Shown here: piece after piece, positions 22,942 to 30,149 of the stretch
Numbering within the stretch: the first letter of the stretch is position 1
Layout of the letters: each line of letters begins with the position of its first letter
NCBI GenBank assembly: GCA_024644015.1
Contig: JAHELV010000039.1
Span: 1-37,988, forward strand
Direction: 5' to 3'
Length of the DNA: 37,988 bases
DNA from: Nitriliruptorales bacterium
Lineage (GTDB): Bacteria > Actinomycetota > Nitriliruptoria > Euzebyales > JAHELV01
Position numbers and translations under genes: made by a program
Notes under the pieces: generated by a model
Databases searched by the model: none
The model's input: only the letters and a program-made list of their open reading frames with translations
What the model was told of the DNA's origin: nothing

Positions 22942-24018
22942 GTGTCTGACGGCTGGCGTGTGCTGATCACCGGCATCGCAGGCGGCCTTGCCGCCCGCCT
23001 GGCGCGACGTCTGTCCGCTCACGAGGGCGTCGATCTGGTGGTGGGGGTCGACTCCCGGCTGCCGTCACACGACGTGGCCGGCACACGCTTGGTGCGGGCC
23101 GACATGGCGTCTCCGGTGGTCGGCGAGGTGCTCGAACGCGATGGCATCGACACCCTCGTGCACCTCGACATCACCGCCACACCCGGCGACATCGGGCAAC
23201 GCAGCCGCAAGGAGCACAACGTCATCGGCACGATGCAGCTGCTGGCCGCCGCTCAGCGGGCGCCGCGTCTGCGCACCGTCATCCTCAAGTCGACGACCGC
23301 CGTGTACGGCAGCGATGCGGGCAACCGGTCGATGTTCGCCGAGGACGTCACGACCCATGCCGATTCTGGCTACGCCAAGGACGTCGTCGAGGCCGAGGGC
23401 TACGCCCGCGTGCTCGCGCGCCGCCGCGAGGGGATCGTGGTGACGGTGCTGCGGTTCGCCAACCTGCTCGGGTCCGGCATCGACACGCCGTTCGGCAGGT
23501 ATCTGGCTCTGCCGGTCATCCCGACCGTGCTGGGTTACGACCCACGGCTCCAGCTGTGTCACACCGACGACGCGGTCGAGGTCCTGTACCAGGCCTGCCT
23601 CGACACGCGGGCGGGGATCTACAACGTGGCGGGTTCGGGCGTGCTCTACCTGTCACAGGCCGCCCGCATCGCGGGACGGCCGACCGTGCCGGTGCCGCTG
23701 CCCCTGGTCGACGTGATCGCGCGTCTGGTGCGGCGCAGCCGCATGGTCGATGTGCCCACCGACCAGCTGCGGTACCTGTCGTACGGACGCGTTGCCGACA
23801 TCAGCCGCCTGCGCACGTTGTTCGGCTACGAGCCGGCGTACTCGAGCCGGGCGACGCTCGAGGCGTTCCTGTCGGAGGAGGGCATCACGCCCCTGGTCGA
23901 CGAAGCGCGCCTGCGCGCGCTCGAACGTCGCGCTGTCAGCGTGGTCCGCCGCCTCGCCACCGACGAACACCCGCGACCTGCGGTCGACACGCCGGAGGCA
24001 CGCCATGGGCGAGCGTGA
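22942..24018 (+). CDS. NAD-dependent epimerase/dehydratase (extended SDR, GalE2-like)
   Basis: 358 residues from the GTG at 22942, with GGAGGT immediately upstream. The Rossmann motif is shifted from canonical GxxGxxG to VLITGIAGGLAARLARRL. The active-site pair is in KSTTAVYGS and YAKDVVEAE (Tyr-x3-Lys). It resembles the mycobacterial Rv0501 (galE2) family, which also precedes an acyltransferase gene and lies near hem genes. The sugar-nucleotide or other substrate is not known. Its end overlaps the acyltransferase start by 14 bases, so the two are coupled and probably act in one pathway, perhaps envelope glycolipid metabolism. That pathway is inference. Confidence 0.85.
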   Translation: MSDGWRVLITGIAGGLAARLARRLSAHEGVDLVVGVDSRLPSHDVAGTRLVRADMASPVVGEVLERDGIDTLVHLDITATPGDIGQRSRKEHNVIGTMQLLAAAQRAPRLRTVILKSTTAVYGSDAGNRSMFAEDVTTHADSGYAKDVVEAEGYARVLARRREGIVVTVLRFANLLGSGIDTPFGRYLALPVIPTVLGYDPRLQLCHTDDAVEVLYQACLDTRAGIYNVAGSGVLYLSQAARIAGRPTVPVPLPLVDVIARLVRRSRMVDVPTDQLRYLSYGRVADISRLRTLFGYEPAYSSRATLEAFLSEEGITPLVDEARLRALERRAVSVVRRLATDEHPRPAVDTPEARHGRA

Positions 24019-25036
24019 GCGCCGTCTGGCGGAGGTCATCGCCATCGACCGCACGGTGCGTCAGCGGTGCGCGCAGTCGTTGCCGACCGGCGGGTCGTGC
24101 CGCAACTGGGCGGGTCCGTCCGGCCGGTGTCGCATCCACGAGACCGCCCAGCCGGCGGCGCCGGACCCCGTCGACGACGATGGACCGGTCGACCCGGCCC
24201 GGCTCGAGCAGCTCGTCGCCGGCGTGCTGTCGTTTCTGCGTCGCCGTGTGACAGGCGACTACGACGTCGACGTCTTCGGCTTCGATCGCGACCTGACCGA
24301 GCAGGTGATCCTGCCGCTCGCCAGACCGCTGTACGGGTCGTACTTCCGGGTCCGCACCACCGGGCTGCAGCACGTGCCCGACGAGGGCGGTGCACTGCTG
24401 GTCGCCAACCATGCGGGCGCGCTGCCGTTGGACGCGATCATGACGAAGGTCGCGCTGCTCGACGAGCATCCCGCGCACCGCAACCTGCGTGAGCTCGCGG
24501 CCGACCTGGCGCTGCGCCTGCCTGTCGTCGGCGCGCTCGCTCGCAAGACCGGCAACACGGTGGCGCACGACGACGATGCGGTCCGCCTGCTGTCGGGCGG
24601 CGAACTGGTCGGTGTGTGGCCCGAGGGCTTCAAGGGCATCGGCAAGCCGTACAGCCAGCGCTACAAGCTGGCGCGCTTCGGTCGCGGGGGCTACGTGCGG
24701 GTGGCGCTGAGGGCGGGGACACCGATCATCCCGGTTGCGATCATCGGCTCTGAGGAGACCTATCCGATCGTGGGCAACGTGCGCTGGCTGGCCCGGCTCC
24801 TCGACCTGCCCTACTTCCCGATCACCTGGCAGTTCCCGCTGCTCGGACCACTGGGCGTCCTGCCGTTGCCGTCGCGCTGGCTGATCGAATTCGGTGAGCC
24901 GATCGAGGTGACCGACCTGCCGAACGACGCCGCCGACGACCCGATGCTCGTGCTCGAGCTGTCCGACCGCGTTCGTGACACCGTGCAGCACATGCTCTAC
25001 CGCAACCTCATGGGCCGGCGCTCGGTGTTCTTGTAG
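24005..25036 (+). CDS. PlsC-like lysophospholipid acyltransferase with N-terminal zinc-finger-like motif
   Basis: 343 residues. The acyltransferase core is recognisable by VANHAGALPLDAIM (the H-x(4-5)-D catalytic motif), the substrate block VGVWPEGFKGIGKPYSQRY, and RAGTPIIPVAIIGSEETYP. It corresponds to the Rv0502-type gene beside the galE2-like epimerase in mycobacteria. Residues 20-46 hold Cys22, Cys32, Cys42 and His45 (C-x9-C-x9-C-x2-H; SCRNWAGPSGRCRIHE). This resembles small Cys-Cys-Cys-His zinc-binding motifs with a GRCR-H ending found in other proteins. I do not know it as a normal part of this acyltransferase family. A flexible acidic linker (about 47-65) follows. Likely acts at the inner membrane face. 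Confidence 0.85.
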   Translation: MGERERRLAEVIAIDRTVRQRCAQSLPTGGSCRNWAGPSGRCRIHETAQPAAPDPVDDDGPVDPARLEQLVAGVLSFLRRRVTGDYDVDVFGFDRDLTEQVILPLARPLYGSYFRVRTTGLQHVPDEGGALLVANHAGALPLDAIMTKVALLDEHPAHRNLRELAADLALRLPVVGALARKTGNTVAHDDDAVRLLSGGELVGVWPEGFKGIGKPYSQRYKLARFGRGGYVRVALRAGTPIIPVAIIGSEETYPIVGNVRWLARLLDLPYFPITWQFPLLGPLGVLPLPSRWLIEFGEPIEVTDLPNDAADDPMLVLELSDRVRDTVQHMLYRNLMGRRSVFL

Positions 25037-25057
25037 CGTCGCACAGAATCCGCGTCG

Positions 25058-25150
25058 TCAGCGTGCCAGGACGAGTTGCAGGATCATCGCGCCGACGATG
25101 ACGACGAGCAGCACAGCGATCGCGATCGTGGTTGCGGGACGCACGGTCAC
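25058..25150 (-). CDS. 30-residue single-helix membrane peptide
   Basis: Minus-strand GTG at 25150 overlaps the stop of the TIM-barrel gene (GTGA) and gives 30 codons to a TGA at 25058. It starts VTVRPATTIAIAVLLVVIVG and continues hydrophobic to a final Arg, so almost the whole peptide is one membrane helix with a short basic N-terminus. Exact stop-start coupling and a coherent helix support a real gene. It ends 21 bases before the stop of the convergent acyltransferase gene. Function unknown. Confidence 0.6.
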   Translation of the reverse strand: MTVRPATTIAIAVLLVVIVGAMILQLVLAR

Positions 25151-26073
25151 GGGCGCCGGACCGTCGGCGCGGCGACGACGTCGCCGGCTCGTACGCCCAC
25201 ACCGGTCTCGTCGAGCTCCAGCGCGCCCGCGAGGCGCAGTGCGGCAGGATCGCGCGGTTCGTCTGCGGCGGGCAGCTCTCCCCGCAGCCAACGCTCGGCC
25301 TTCGCGCGCTCCGCGGACAGGAACGCCAGCAGCGCATCCCGGTCATCGGCATACGGACGAACGTCGAGCTCGAGCGTGACGGTGCCCGAGTAGTCGCTGC
25401 GGCCGACGTGGGCGAGAAAACGGTCGATCGGGAGCACGCCGGTGTCCAGCGGCGCGTGGCTGTCCTTGCCGTTGCCCAGGTTGTTCGACACGTGCAGGTG
25501 CACCACCCGGTCGCCGAGCGCGTGCCACGCCTCGAACAGGTCGACTCCGGTGACTCCGAAGTGGCTGGTGTCGAACACCACGTGGCGGAACTCGGCCAGC
25601 TCGTTGGGGTGGACCACCGACGAGAAATGCAACCCCCACAGCGGGTACAGGTTCTCCATCGCAAACCGCAGGTGGCGGTCGGCCGCCTCGTCCGCCGCCT
25701 CCGACCGGGCCCACTCGGTGTGACCGCGCTCCCACCGCAGCGGCGCGTGCGCGACGAGCGTGCTGGCCCCGACCTCGTCGGCGAGCTCCAGTGCGCGCCG
25801 GCTCTTGTCGATGTAGTTGGTGCTGAACACGTTGCGAAGGAAGAGCATGTACGGGCCGTGTACCACCGGGACCGACAGCCCGGCCTCGCGGGCGAAGTTG
25901 CAGATCTTGTCGCTGTCGCGGGTCTCGGCGCTCTGTGAGAACAGCACCTCGACACCGGTGAAGCCGGCCTCGGAGAACAGGTCCATCGTCCAGCCCAGCG
26001 GGCTGAACATGAACGGTCCGGTGGCGCCCAGCAGCTGTGGTCGCTGTGGCTGTTGCGCGGGTGGGGTGGTCAT
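25147..26073 (-). CDS. Xylose-isomerase-like TIM-barrel protein (sugar phosphate isomerase/epimerase type)
   Basis: 308 residues from the ATG at 26073. A longer reading from 26187 adds an Arg/Pro-rich stretch unlike the family and is rejected. The protein has the AP endonuclease 2/xylose isomerase barrel: FTGVEVLFS early, LSVPVVHGPYMLFL, a metal-site region HVVFDTSHFGVTGVDLFEAW, VVHLHVSNN and TVTLELDVRPY near the end. Glu, Asp and His residues in the last three blocks are probable metal ligands. Members include sugar isomerases, epimerases and inosose dehydratase relatives; the substrate here is not known. It lies between the acyltransferase and glutaredoxin genes on the opposite strand. A 30-residue membrane peptide is coupled to its stop. 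Confidence 0.8.
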   Translation of the reverse strand: MTTPPAQQPQRPQLLGATGPFMFSPLGWTMDLFSEAGFTGVEVLFSQSAETRDSDKICNFAREAGLSVPVVHGPYMLFLRNVFSTNYIDKSRRALELADEVGASTLVAHAPLRWERGHTEWARSEAADEAADRHLRFAMENLYPLWGLHFSSVVHPNELAEFRHVVFDTSHFGVTGVDLFEAWHALGDRVVHLHVSNNLGNGKDSHAPLDTGVLPIDRFLAHVGRSDYSGTVTLELDVRPYADDRDALLAFLSAERAKAERWLRGELPAADEPRDPAALRLAGALELDETGVGVRAGDVVAAPTVRRP

Positions 26074-26237
26074 CGCTGCCAGGCTAGCTGGCAGTCCGGT
26101 GGTCGGGCACGCAGCCGAGCTGTCGCCGCGGCATGGTGGCGCGGTGGGATGGTAGCGGCCCCGAGGTCCGATTCTTCGACACCGCATGCCGACCGCCCGG
26201 TCGGCGGCGCTGCCGTCGCGTGGGTGGAGGTGGGTAG

Positions 26238-26498
26238 ATGACGAGACCGACGGTCACCGTGTACACACGCACAGGCTGCCACCTGTGCGACGAGGCCATC
26301 GCGATCGTCGAGGAGGTGGCTGCCGGTCGCGCACGCATCGAGCTGGTCGACATCGACGGAGATCCGGCGCTGTTCGACCGTTACACCATCAGGGTCCCGG
26401 TGGTCGCGGTCGACGGTGTCGAGATCGCGGACTACCAGATCGCGCGGGAGCAGCTGGAATCGGCGCTCGCCGGCCACGCGCGCGAGCGGCCCCTTTGA
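26238..26498 (+). CDS. Glutaredoxin-like thiol-disulfide protein (DUF836 type)
   Basis: 86 residues. The redox motif Cys14-His-Leu-Cys17 (RTGCHLCDEA) follows the first beta strand, and the cis-proline region is in IRVPVVAVDGVEI. The ATG has GGAGGT eight bases upstream. Homologues in mycobacteria (Rv0508) sit just before hemA, as here with rex in between. It may reduce disulfides in a nearby enzyme such as glutamyl-tRNA reductase, which has a catalytic cysteine. That target is inference. Confidence 0.9.
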   Translation: MTRPTVTVYTRTGCHLCDEAIAIVEEVAAGRARIELVDIDGDPALFDRYTIRVPVVAVDGVEIADYQIAREQLESALAGHARERPL

Positions 26499-26554
26499 GC
26501 GTATGCGCCCGCCCGCCTACGCTGGGCCGGGTCCTGTACGGAACCGGAGCCCAG

Positions 26555-27265
26555 GTGTCACCGCGCCAGATCCCCGAAGCGAGCGTGTCTCGACTGCCGG
26601 TGTACCTTCGTGCGCTCGTCGAGCTGGCCGAGCACGGCATGAACACGGTGTCGAGTGTCGCGCTCGCGGATGCCGCCGGCGTCAACTCTGCGAAGATCCG
26701 TAAGGACCTGTCATATCTGGGCTCGTACGGCACCCGCGGCGTCGGCTACGACGTCGAGTACCTCATCCACCAGATCAGTCGCGAACTGGGCCTCGAACAG
26801 GACTGGCCGACCTGCATCGTCGGCACCGGCAACCTGGGGCAGGCGCTTGCGCGGTACGGGGGGTTCAGCGAGCGCGGCTTCCGCATCGCGGCGTTGTTCG
26901 ACGCCGACATCGGAAAGGTGGGCACGGAGCTTGACGACCTGTCGGTGATGCACATCGACGATCTGGAGCGGGTGGTGAAAGAGGAGGAGATCACCATCGC
27001 GATCGTCGCGGTGCCGGCCCGCAACGCCCAGGACGTCGCCGACCGACTTGTCGCAGCGGGCATCACGTCCATCCTCAACTTCGCGCCGGCGGTCCTGCAG
27101 GTGCCCGACCACATCAGCCTGCGCAAGGTGGATCTGTCCATCGAGTTGCAGATCCTGTCGTTCTACGAGCAGCGCAAGGTCGCGAAGGAGTCGGTGCTGC
27201 GCGGCACCGCGCGCCGCCGCCTCGAGGCCGTCGAGCGCGGCTCCGGAACGACCACGACCCGGTAG
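26555..27265 (+). CDS. rex: Redox-sensing transcriptional repressor Rex
   Basis: 236 residues from the GTG at 26555, with GGAG five bases upstream. Winged-helix DNA-binding domain about residues 8-75 with IPEASVSRLPVYLRAL and VNSAKIRKDLSYLGSYGTRGVGY, the Rex recognition region. The Rossmann NADH-binding domain has IVGTGNLGQAL (residues 88-98) and FDAD, and the C-terminal swapped helix ends VDLSIELQILSFYEQR. Rex binds operators when NADH is low and releases when NADH rises, controlling respiratory and, in streptomycetes, rex-hem operon genes. TACGCT (26518-26523) is a possible -10. I saw no clear TTGTGAA-type Rex operator upstream. Confidence 0.96.
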   Translation: MSPRQIPEASVSRLPVYLRALVELAEHGMNTVSSVALADAAGVNSAKIRKDLSYLGSYGTRGVGYDVEYLIHQISRELGLEQDWPTCIVGTGNLGQALARYGGFSERGFRIAALFDADIGKVGTELDDLSVMHIDDLERVVKEEEITIAIVAVPARNAQDVADRLVAAGITSILNFAPAVLQVPDHISLRKVDLSIELQILSFYEQRKVAKESVLRGTARRRLEAVERGSGTTTTR

Positions 27266-27276
27266 CGCGCGGCGAC

Positions 27277-27945
27277 GTGTCCACCGCCGGCCCGCCGCAC
27301 GGGGTGCCGATCCTGTTGCGCTCGGCGCGGGTCAGGGTGCTGTGTGTTGGTGGCGGCACGGTCGCGACCCGCAAACTCGCCGGGTTGCTCGACGGGGGTG
27401 CCGATGTGCGCGTCGTCGCGTTGGACGTCACAGACGATCTCCGCCGAGCGGCGGACGGCGGACGGTTGCGGTGGGTTCGCCGCACGTACCGCCGCGTCGA
27501 CATCGGCGACGCTCACCTGGTGATCGCCGGTACCGACGACCCAGCGGTCAACGCGATCGTCGCCGGTGACGCCGACGCCGCCGGCCGGCTGTGCGTTCGC
27601 GTCGATGACGGCGCGGGCGGGTCGGCCGCGCTGATGGCGGCGGTACGGCGGGACCCGCTCGTGCTCGGCGTCGCGACGACGGCGGGTGCGCCGTCGCTCA
27701 CCCGCGTGCTGCGCGATGAACTGGCCGACCGGTACGGTCCGGAGTACGGGCGGCTGGCGGCGCTGTGCGCCGAGCTGCGCAGCGACGAGCGGGTCGTCGC
27801 GGCGCTGGCGGATCTGGACGTCCCGGCCCGCCGGACACGTTGGCGCGCGGTCACCCACCCCGATATCCTCGACCTCGTTCGCGCCGGACATCTCGCTCAG
27901 GCAAAGGAAGCCGCGCTCGCGTGTCTGTTGTCGTCGTCGGATTGA
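27277..27945 (+). CDS. Precorrin-2 dehydrogenase / siroheme synthase N-terminal domain protein
   Basis: 222 residues starting GTG, 11 bases after rex. The NAD-binding motif VLCVGGGTVATRKLAGLL begins the Met8p/CysG-N domain. VIAGTDDPAVNAIV and RDPLVLGVATTAGAPSLTRVLRDEL are the typical central blocks. It makes sirohydrochlorin from precorrin-2 and may also insert iron to give siroheme. The methyltransferase half of CysG is not attached; it is fused to HemD at 30139-31716. The CysG functions are thus split over two genes of the same operon. Its last 25 bases overlap the start of hemA. Confidence 0.9.
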   Translation: MSTAGPPHGVPILLRSARVRVLCVGGGTVATRKLAGLLDGGADVRVVALDVTDDLRRAADGGRLRWVRRTYRRVDIGDAHLVIAGTDDPAVNAIVAGDADAAGRLCVRVDDGAGGSAALMAAVRRDPLVLGVATTAGAPSLTRVLRDELADRYGPEYGRLAALCAELRSDERVVAALADLDVPARRTRWRAVTHPDILDLVRAGHLAQAKEAALACLLSSSD

Positions 27946-29183
27946 ATCACCGGCACGCCTCGCTTGACCAGCTCGAGCGCCTGGCGGTCTCGACGGAGCA
28001 GGCGCACAAGGCGCTGCTGTCGCTGACGCAGCGCCCACACGTCGGCGAGGCGGTCGTCGTGTCGACGTGCAATCGGGTCGAGGTCTACGCGAAGGTCCAC
28101 CGCTTCCACGGTGGGATCGCCGACGTGCGCGCCTTTCTGTGCGAATGGGGCGGTCTGGCGCCGGAGGACCTGGACGGGCTGACCTACGAGTACCACGACG
28201 AGCGTGCGGCCTCGCACCTGTTCTCGGTGGCGTGCGGCCTCGACTCGGTGGTCATCGGCGAGCGCCAGGTCGCCCGCCAGGTCAAGCAGGCATACCTCGT
28301 GGCGCGGCACGAGGGGACGTGCGGCTCGCAGCTCGCCGCGGTGTTCGAGCGCGCGCTGCGTGTCGCCCGCCGCGTCCGCACGCGGACGCGACTGGAGCAC
28401 GCGGCCTCGTCGATGCTCGACGCCGGGCTCGAGGCCGCAGCGGCGCATCTGGGGCCGCTGTCGGACCGTACCGTCCTGCTCGTCGGCGCCGGCAAGATCG
28501 GCGCGATGGCCGCGAGGACGCTGCGTGGTTCGGCGCAGCGGCTCCTGGTGACCAACCGGACTGCGGAACGTGCGCAGCGGCTGGCCACACACGGGGCGGT
28601 CGCCATCCCGCTCGGGCACCTGGACCGCGGCGTGGCGGACGCCGACCTGGTCATCACCTCGACCGCATCCCATGACCCGCTCATCTACAAGGCGTTGCTC
28701 GCGCCGATCATGCGCGCGCGCCCCGGCCGCCCGCTGGTCATCGTCGACCTGGCCGTGCCCCGGGACGTCGCCGCCGACTGCCGGGACGTCGCGGGTGTGG
28801 TGGTGCTCGACGTCGACGCCGTCGCAGCGACCGTCGCATCGAGCCCGGCCGCCGACGAGCTCGCGAGGGCCCGCACGCTGGTGGAGGCAGAGGTCGCCGC
28901 GCTGATGGCGTGGCAGCAGGCGCGGCCGGTCGAGCCGACGATCAGCGCCCTGCGAGGCCAGGCCGAGCAGATCCGGCGCGCCGAGCTCGACCGGCAGGCG
29001 ACGAAGCTCGCCGCGCTCGACGAACGGCAGCGCGCCGCGGTCGAGCAAGTCACCCGTGGCATCGTCAACACGCTGCTCCACGAGCCCACGGTGCGACTCA
29101 AAGCGGCGTCAGCACATGACGAAGGTCGCTGGCAGGCGGAGGTCGTGCGCGAGCTGTTCGCTCTCGACGATCCAGACAACTAG
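27921..29183 (+). CDS. hemA: Glutamyl-tRNA reductase
   Basis: 420 residues from the GTG at 27921, which begins VSVVVVGLNHRHASL. It overlaps the preceding gene by 25 bases. Catalytic Cys50 is in VVVSTCNRVEVY. SVACGLDSVVIGERQVARQVK is the substrate domain block. LLVGAGKIGAMAARTL is the NADPH-binding site, and a C-terminal helical dimerisation domain completes the protein. It reduces glutamyl-tRNA to glutamate-1-semialdehyde, the first committed step of heme synthesis by the C5 route. hemL for the next step lies 5 kb downstream. Confidence 0.97.
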   Translation: MSVVVVGLNHRHASLDQLERLAVSTEQAHKALLSLTQRPHVGEAVVVSTCNRVEVYAKVHRFHGGIADVRAFLCEWGGLAPEDLDGLTYEYHDERAASHLFSVACGLDSVVIGERQVARQVKQAYLVARHEGTCGSQLAAVFERALRVARRVRTRTRLEHAASSMLDAGLEAAAAHLGPLSDRTVLLVGAGKIGAMAARTLRGSAQRLLVTNRTAERAQRLATHGAVAIPLGHLDRGVADADLVITSTASHDPLIYKALLAPIMRARPGRPLVIVDLAVPRDVAADCRDVAGVVVLDVDAVAATVASSPAADELARARTLVEAEVAALMAWQQARPVEPTISALRGQAEQIRRAELDRQATKLAALDERQRAAVEQVTRGIVNTLLHEPTVRLKAASAHDEGRWQAEVVRELFALDDPDN

Positions 29184-29192
29184 GAGACCGGC

Positions 29193-30149
29193 GTGCTGCG
29201 CATCGCGACACGTCGTTCGGCGCTGGCGCGGGCGCAGGCGACACAGATCGGGTTGGCGCTCGGCGGCGACTTCGAGCTGGTGCCCATGGCGACGACCGGG
29301 GATCTGCATCCGGACCGTGCCGTCGAGGCATTCGACACCAAGGGGTTGTTCGTCGACGCGATCCGCTCGGCCGTCGCGGAAGGATCGTGTGACCTCGCGG
29401 TGCACTCCGCCAAGGACCTGCCAAGCGACCCCGTCGACGGCCTGACGATCGGCGCCTATCCCCGCCGTGAAGACCCGCGGGATGTGCTGATCACCACCGA
29501 CGGGCATCTGCTCGCGTCGCTGCCGTCCGTGGCGACGGTCGGCACGTCGAGCGCTCGGCGGCGCCTGCAGCTGCTGCGGGTCCGTCCCGACCTGCAGGTG
29601 CTCGCGATCCGCGGGAACATCGACACACGGCTGCGCAAGGTCGCCGATGGCGAGTTGCAGGCGGTGGTGGTGGCACTGGCCGGCCTGCGTCGGCTCTACA
29701 CCGCCGAGGAGCTCGGCGGCGTCGGGCCGTTGGGGCTGCCGCTGAAGGCGGTGACCCTGGAACCGGGGGAGTGCCTGCCGGCGCCCGCCCAGGGTGCGCT
29801 CGCGGTGGAGTGCCGCAGCGACGACGCCGTGACGTTGGGGACCGTGGCGGCCATCGACGACACGGCGACACGGGTCGCGGTCGACGCCGAACGTGCGTTC
29901 CAGCGCACGCTCGGAGGCGGCTGCCTCACTCCGATCGGCGCACTGGCGAAGATCGACGGCCCGAAGATCGAACTTGCCGGCATGCTGGCCGACCCCGTGC
30001 GGCGACGGGTGCTGCGCCAGACGGCGACCGGCACCGTGGACGCGCCGTTGGACGTCGCGCGCGACCTCGCGAAGCGGATCCTACAGATGGGCGGCGACGC
30101 GATGCTGCGCACCATCGAAGCGCAGGTGCGCGCCGGCCATGCCGGCTGA
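29193..30149 (+). CDS. hemC: Porphobilinogen deaminase (hydroxymethylbilane synthase)
   Basis: 318 residues starting GTG at 29193, with AGGAGA overlapping the hemA stop as ribosome-binding site. The N-terminus LRIATRRSALARAQA, catalytic Asp75 (HSAKDLP), arginine-rich TSSARRRLQL and IRGNIDTRLRK are conserved. The dipyrromethane cofactor is attached at Cys244 (LGGGCLTPIGA). It polymerises four porphobilinogens to hydroxymethylbilane. Its stop overlaps the hemD-fusion start by 11 bases. Confidence 0.97.
   Translation: MLRIATRRSALARAQATQIGLALGGDFELVPMATTGDLHPDRAVEAFDTKGLFVDAIRSAVAEGSCDLAVHSAKDLPSDPVDGLTIGAYPRREDPRDVLITTDGHLLASLPSVATVGTSSARRRLQLLRVRPDLQVLAIRGNIDTRLRKVADGELQAVVVALAGLRRLYTAEELGGVGPLGLPLKAVTLEPGECLPAPAQGALAVECRSDDAVTLGTVAAIDDTATRVAVDAERAFQRTLGGGCLTPIGALAKIDGPKIELAGMLADPVRRRVLRQTATGTVDAPLDVARDLAKRILQMGGDAMLRTIEAQVRAGHAG

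Noticed and set aside
26499-26554. Rex operator upstream of rex
   Set aside because: I looked for TTGTGAA-N-TTCACAA-like symmetry and found none in the 56-base gap.
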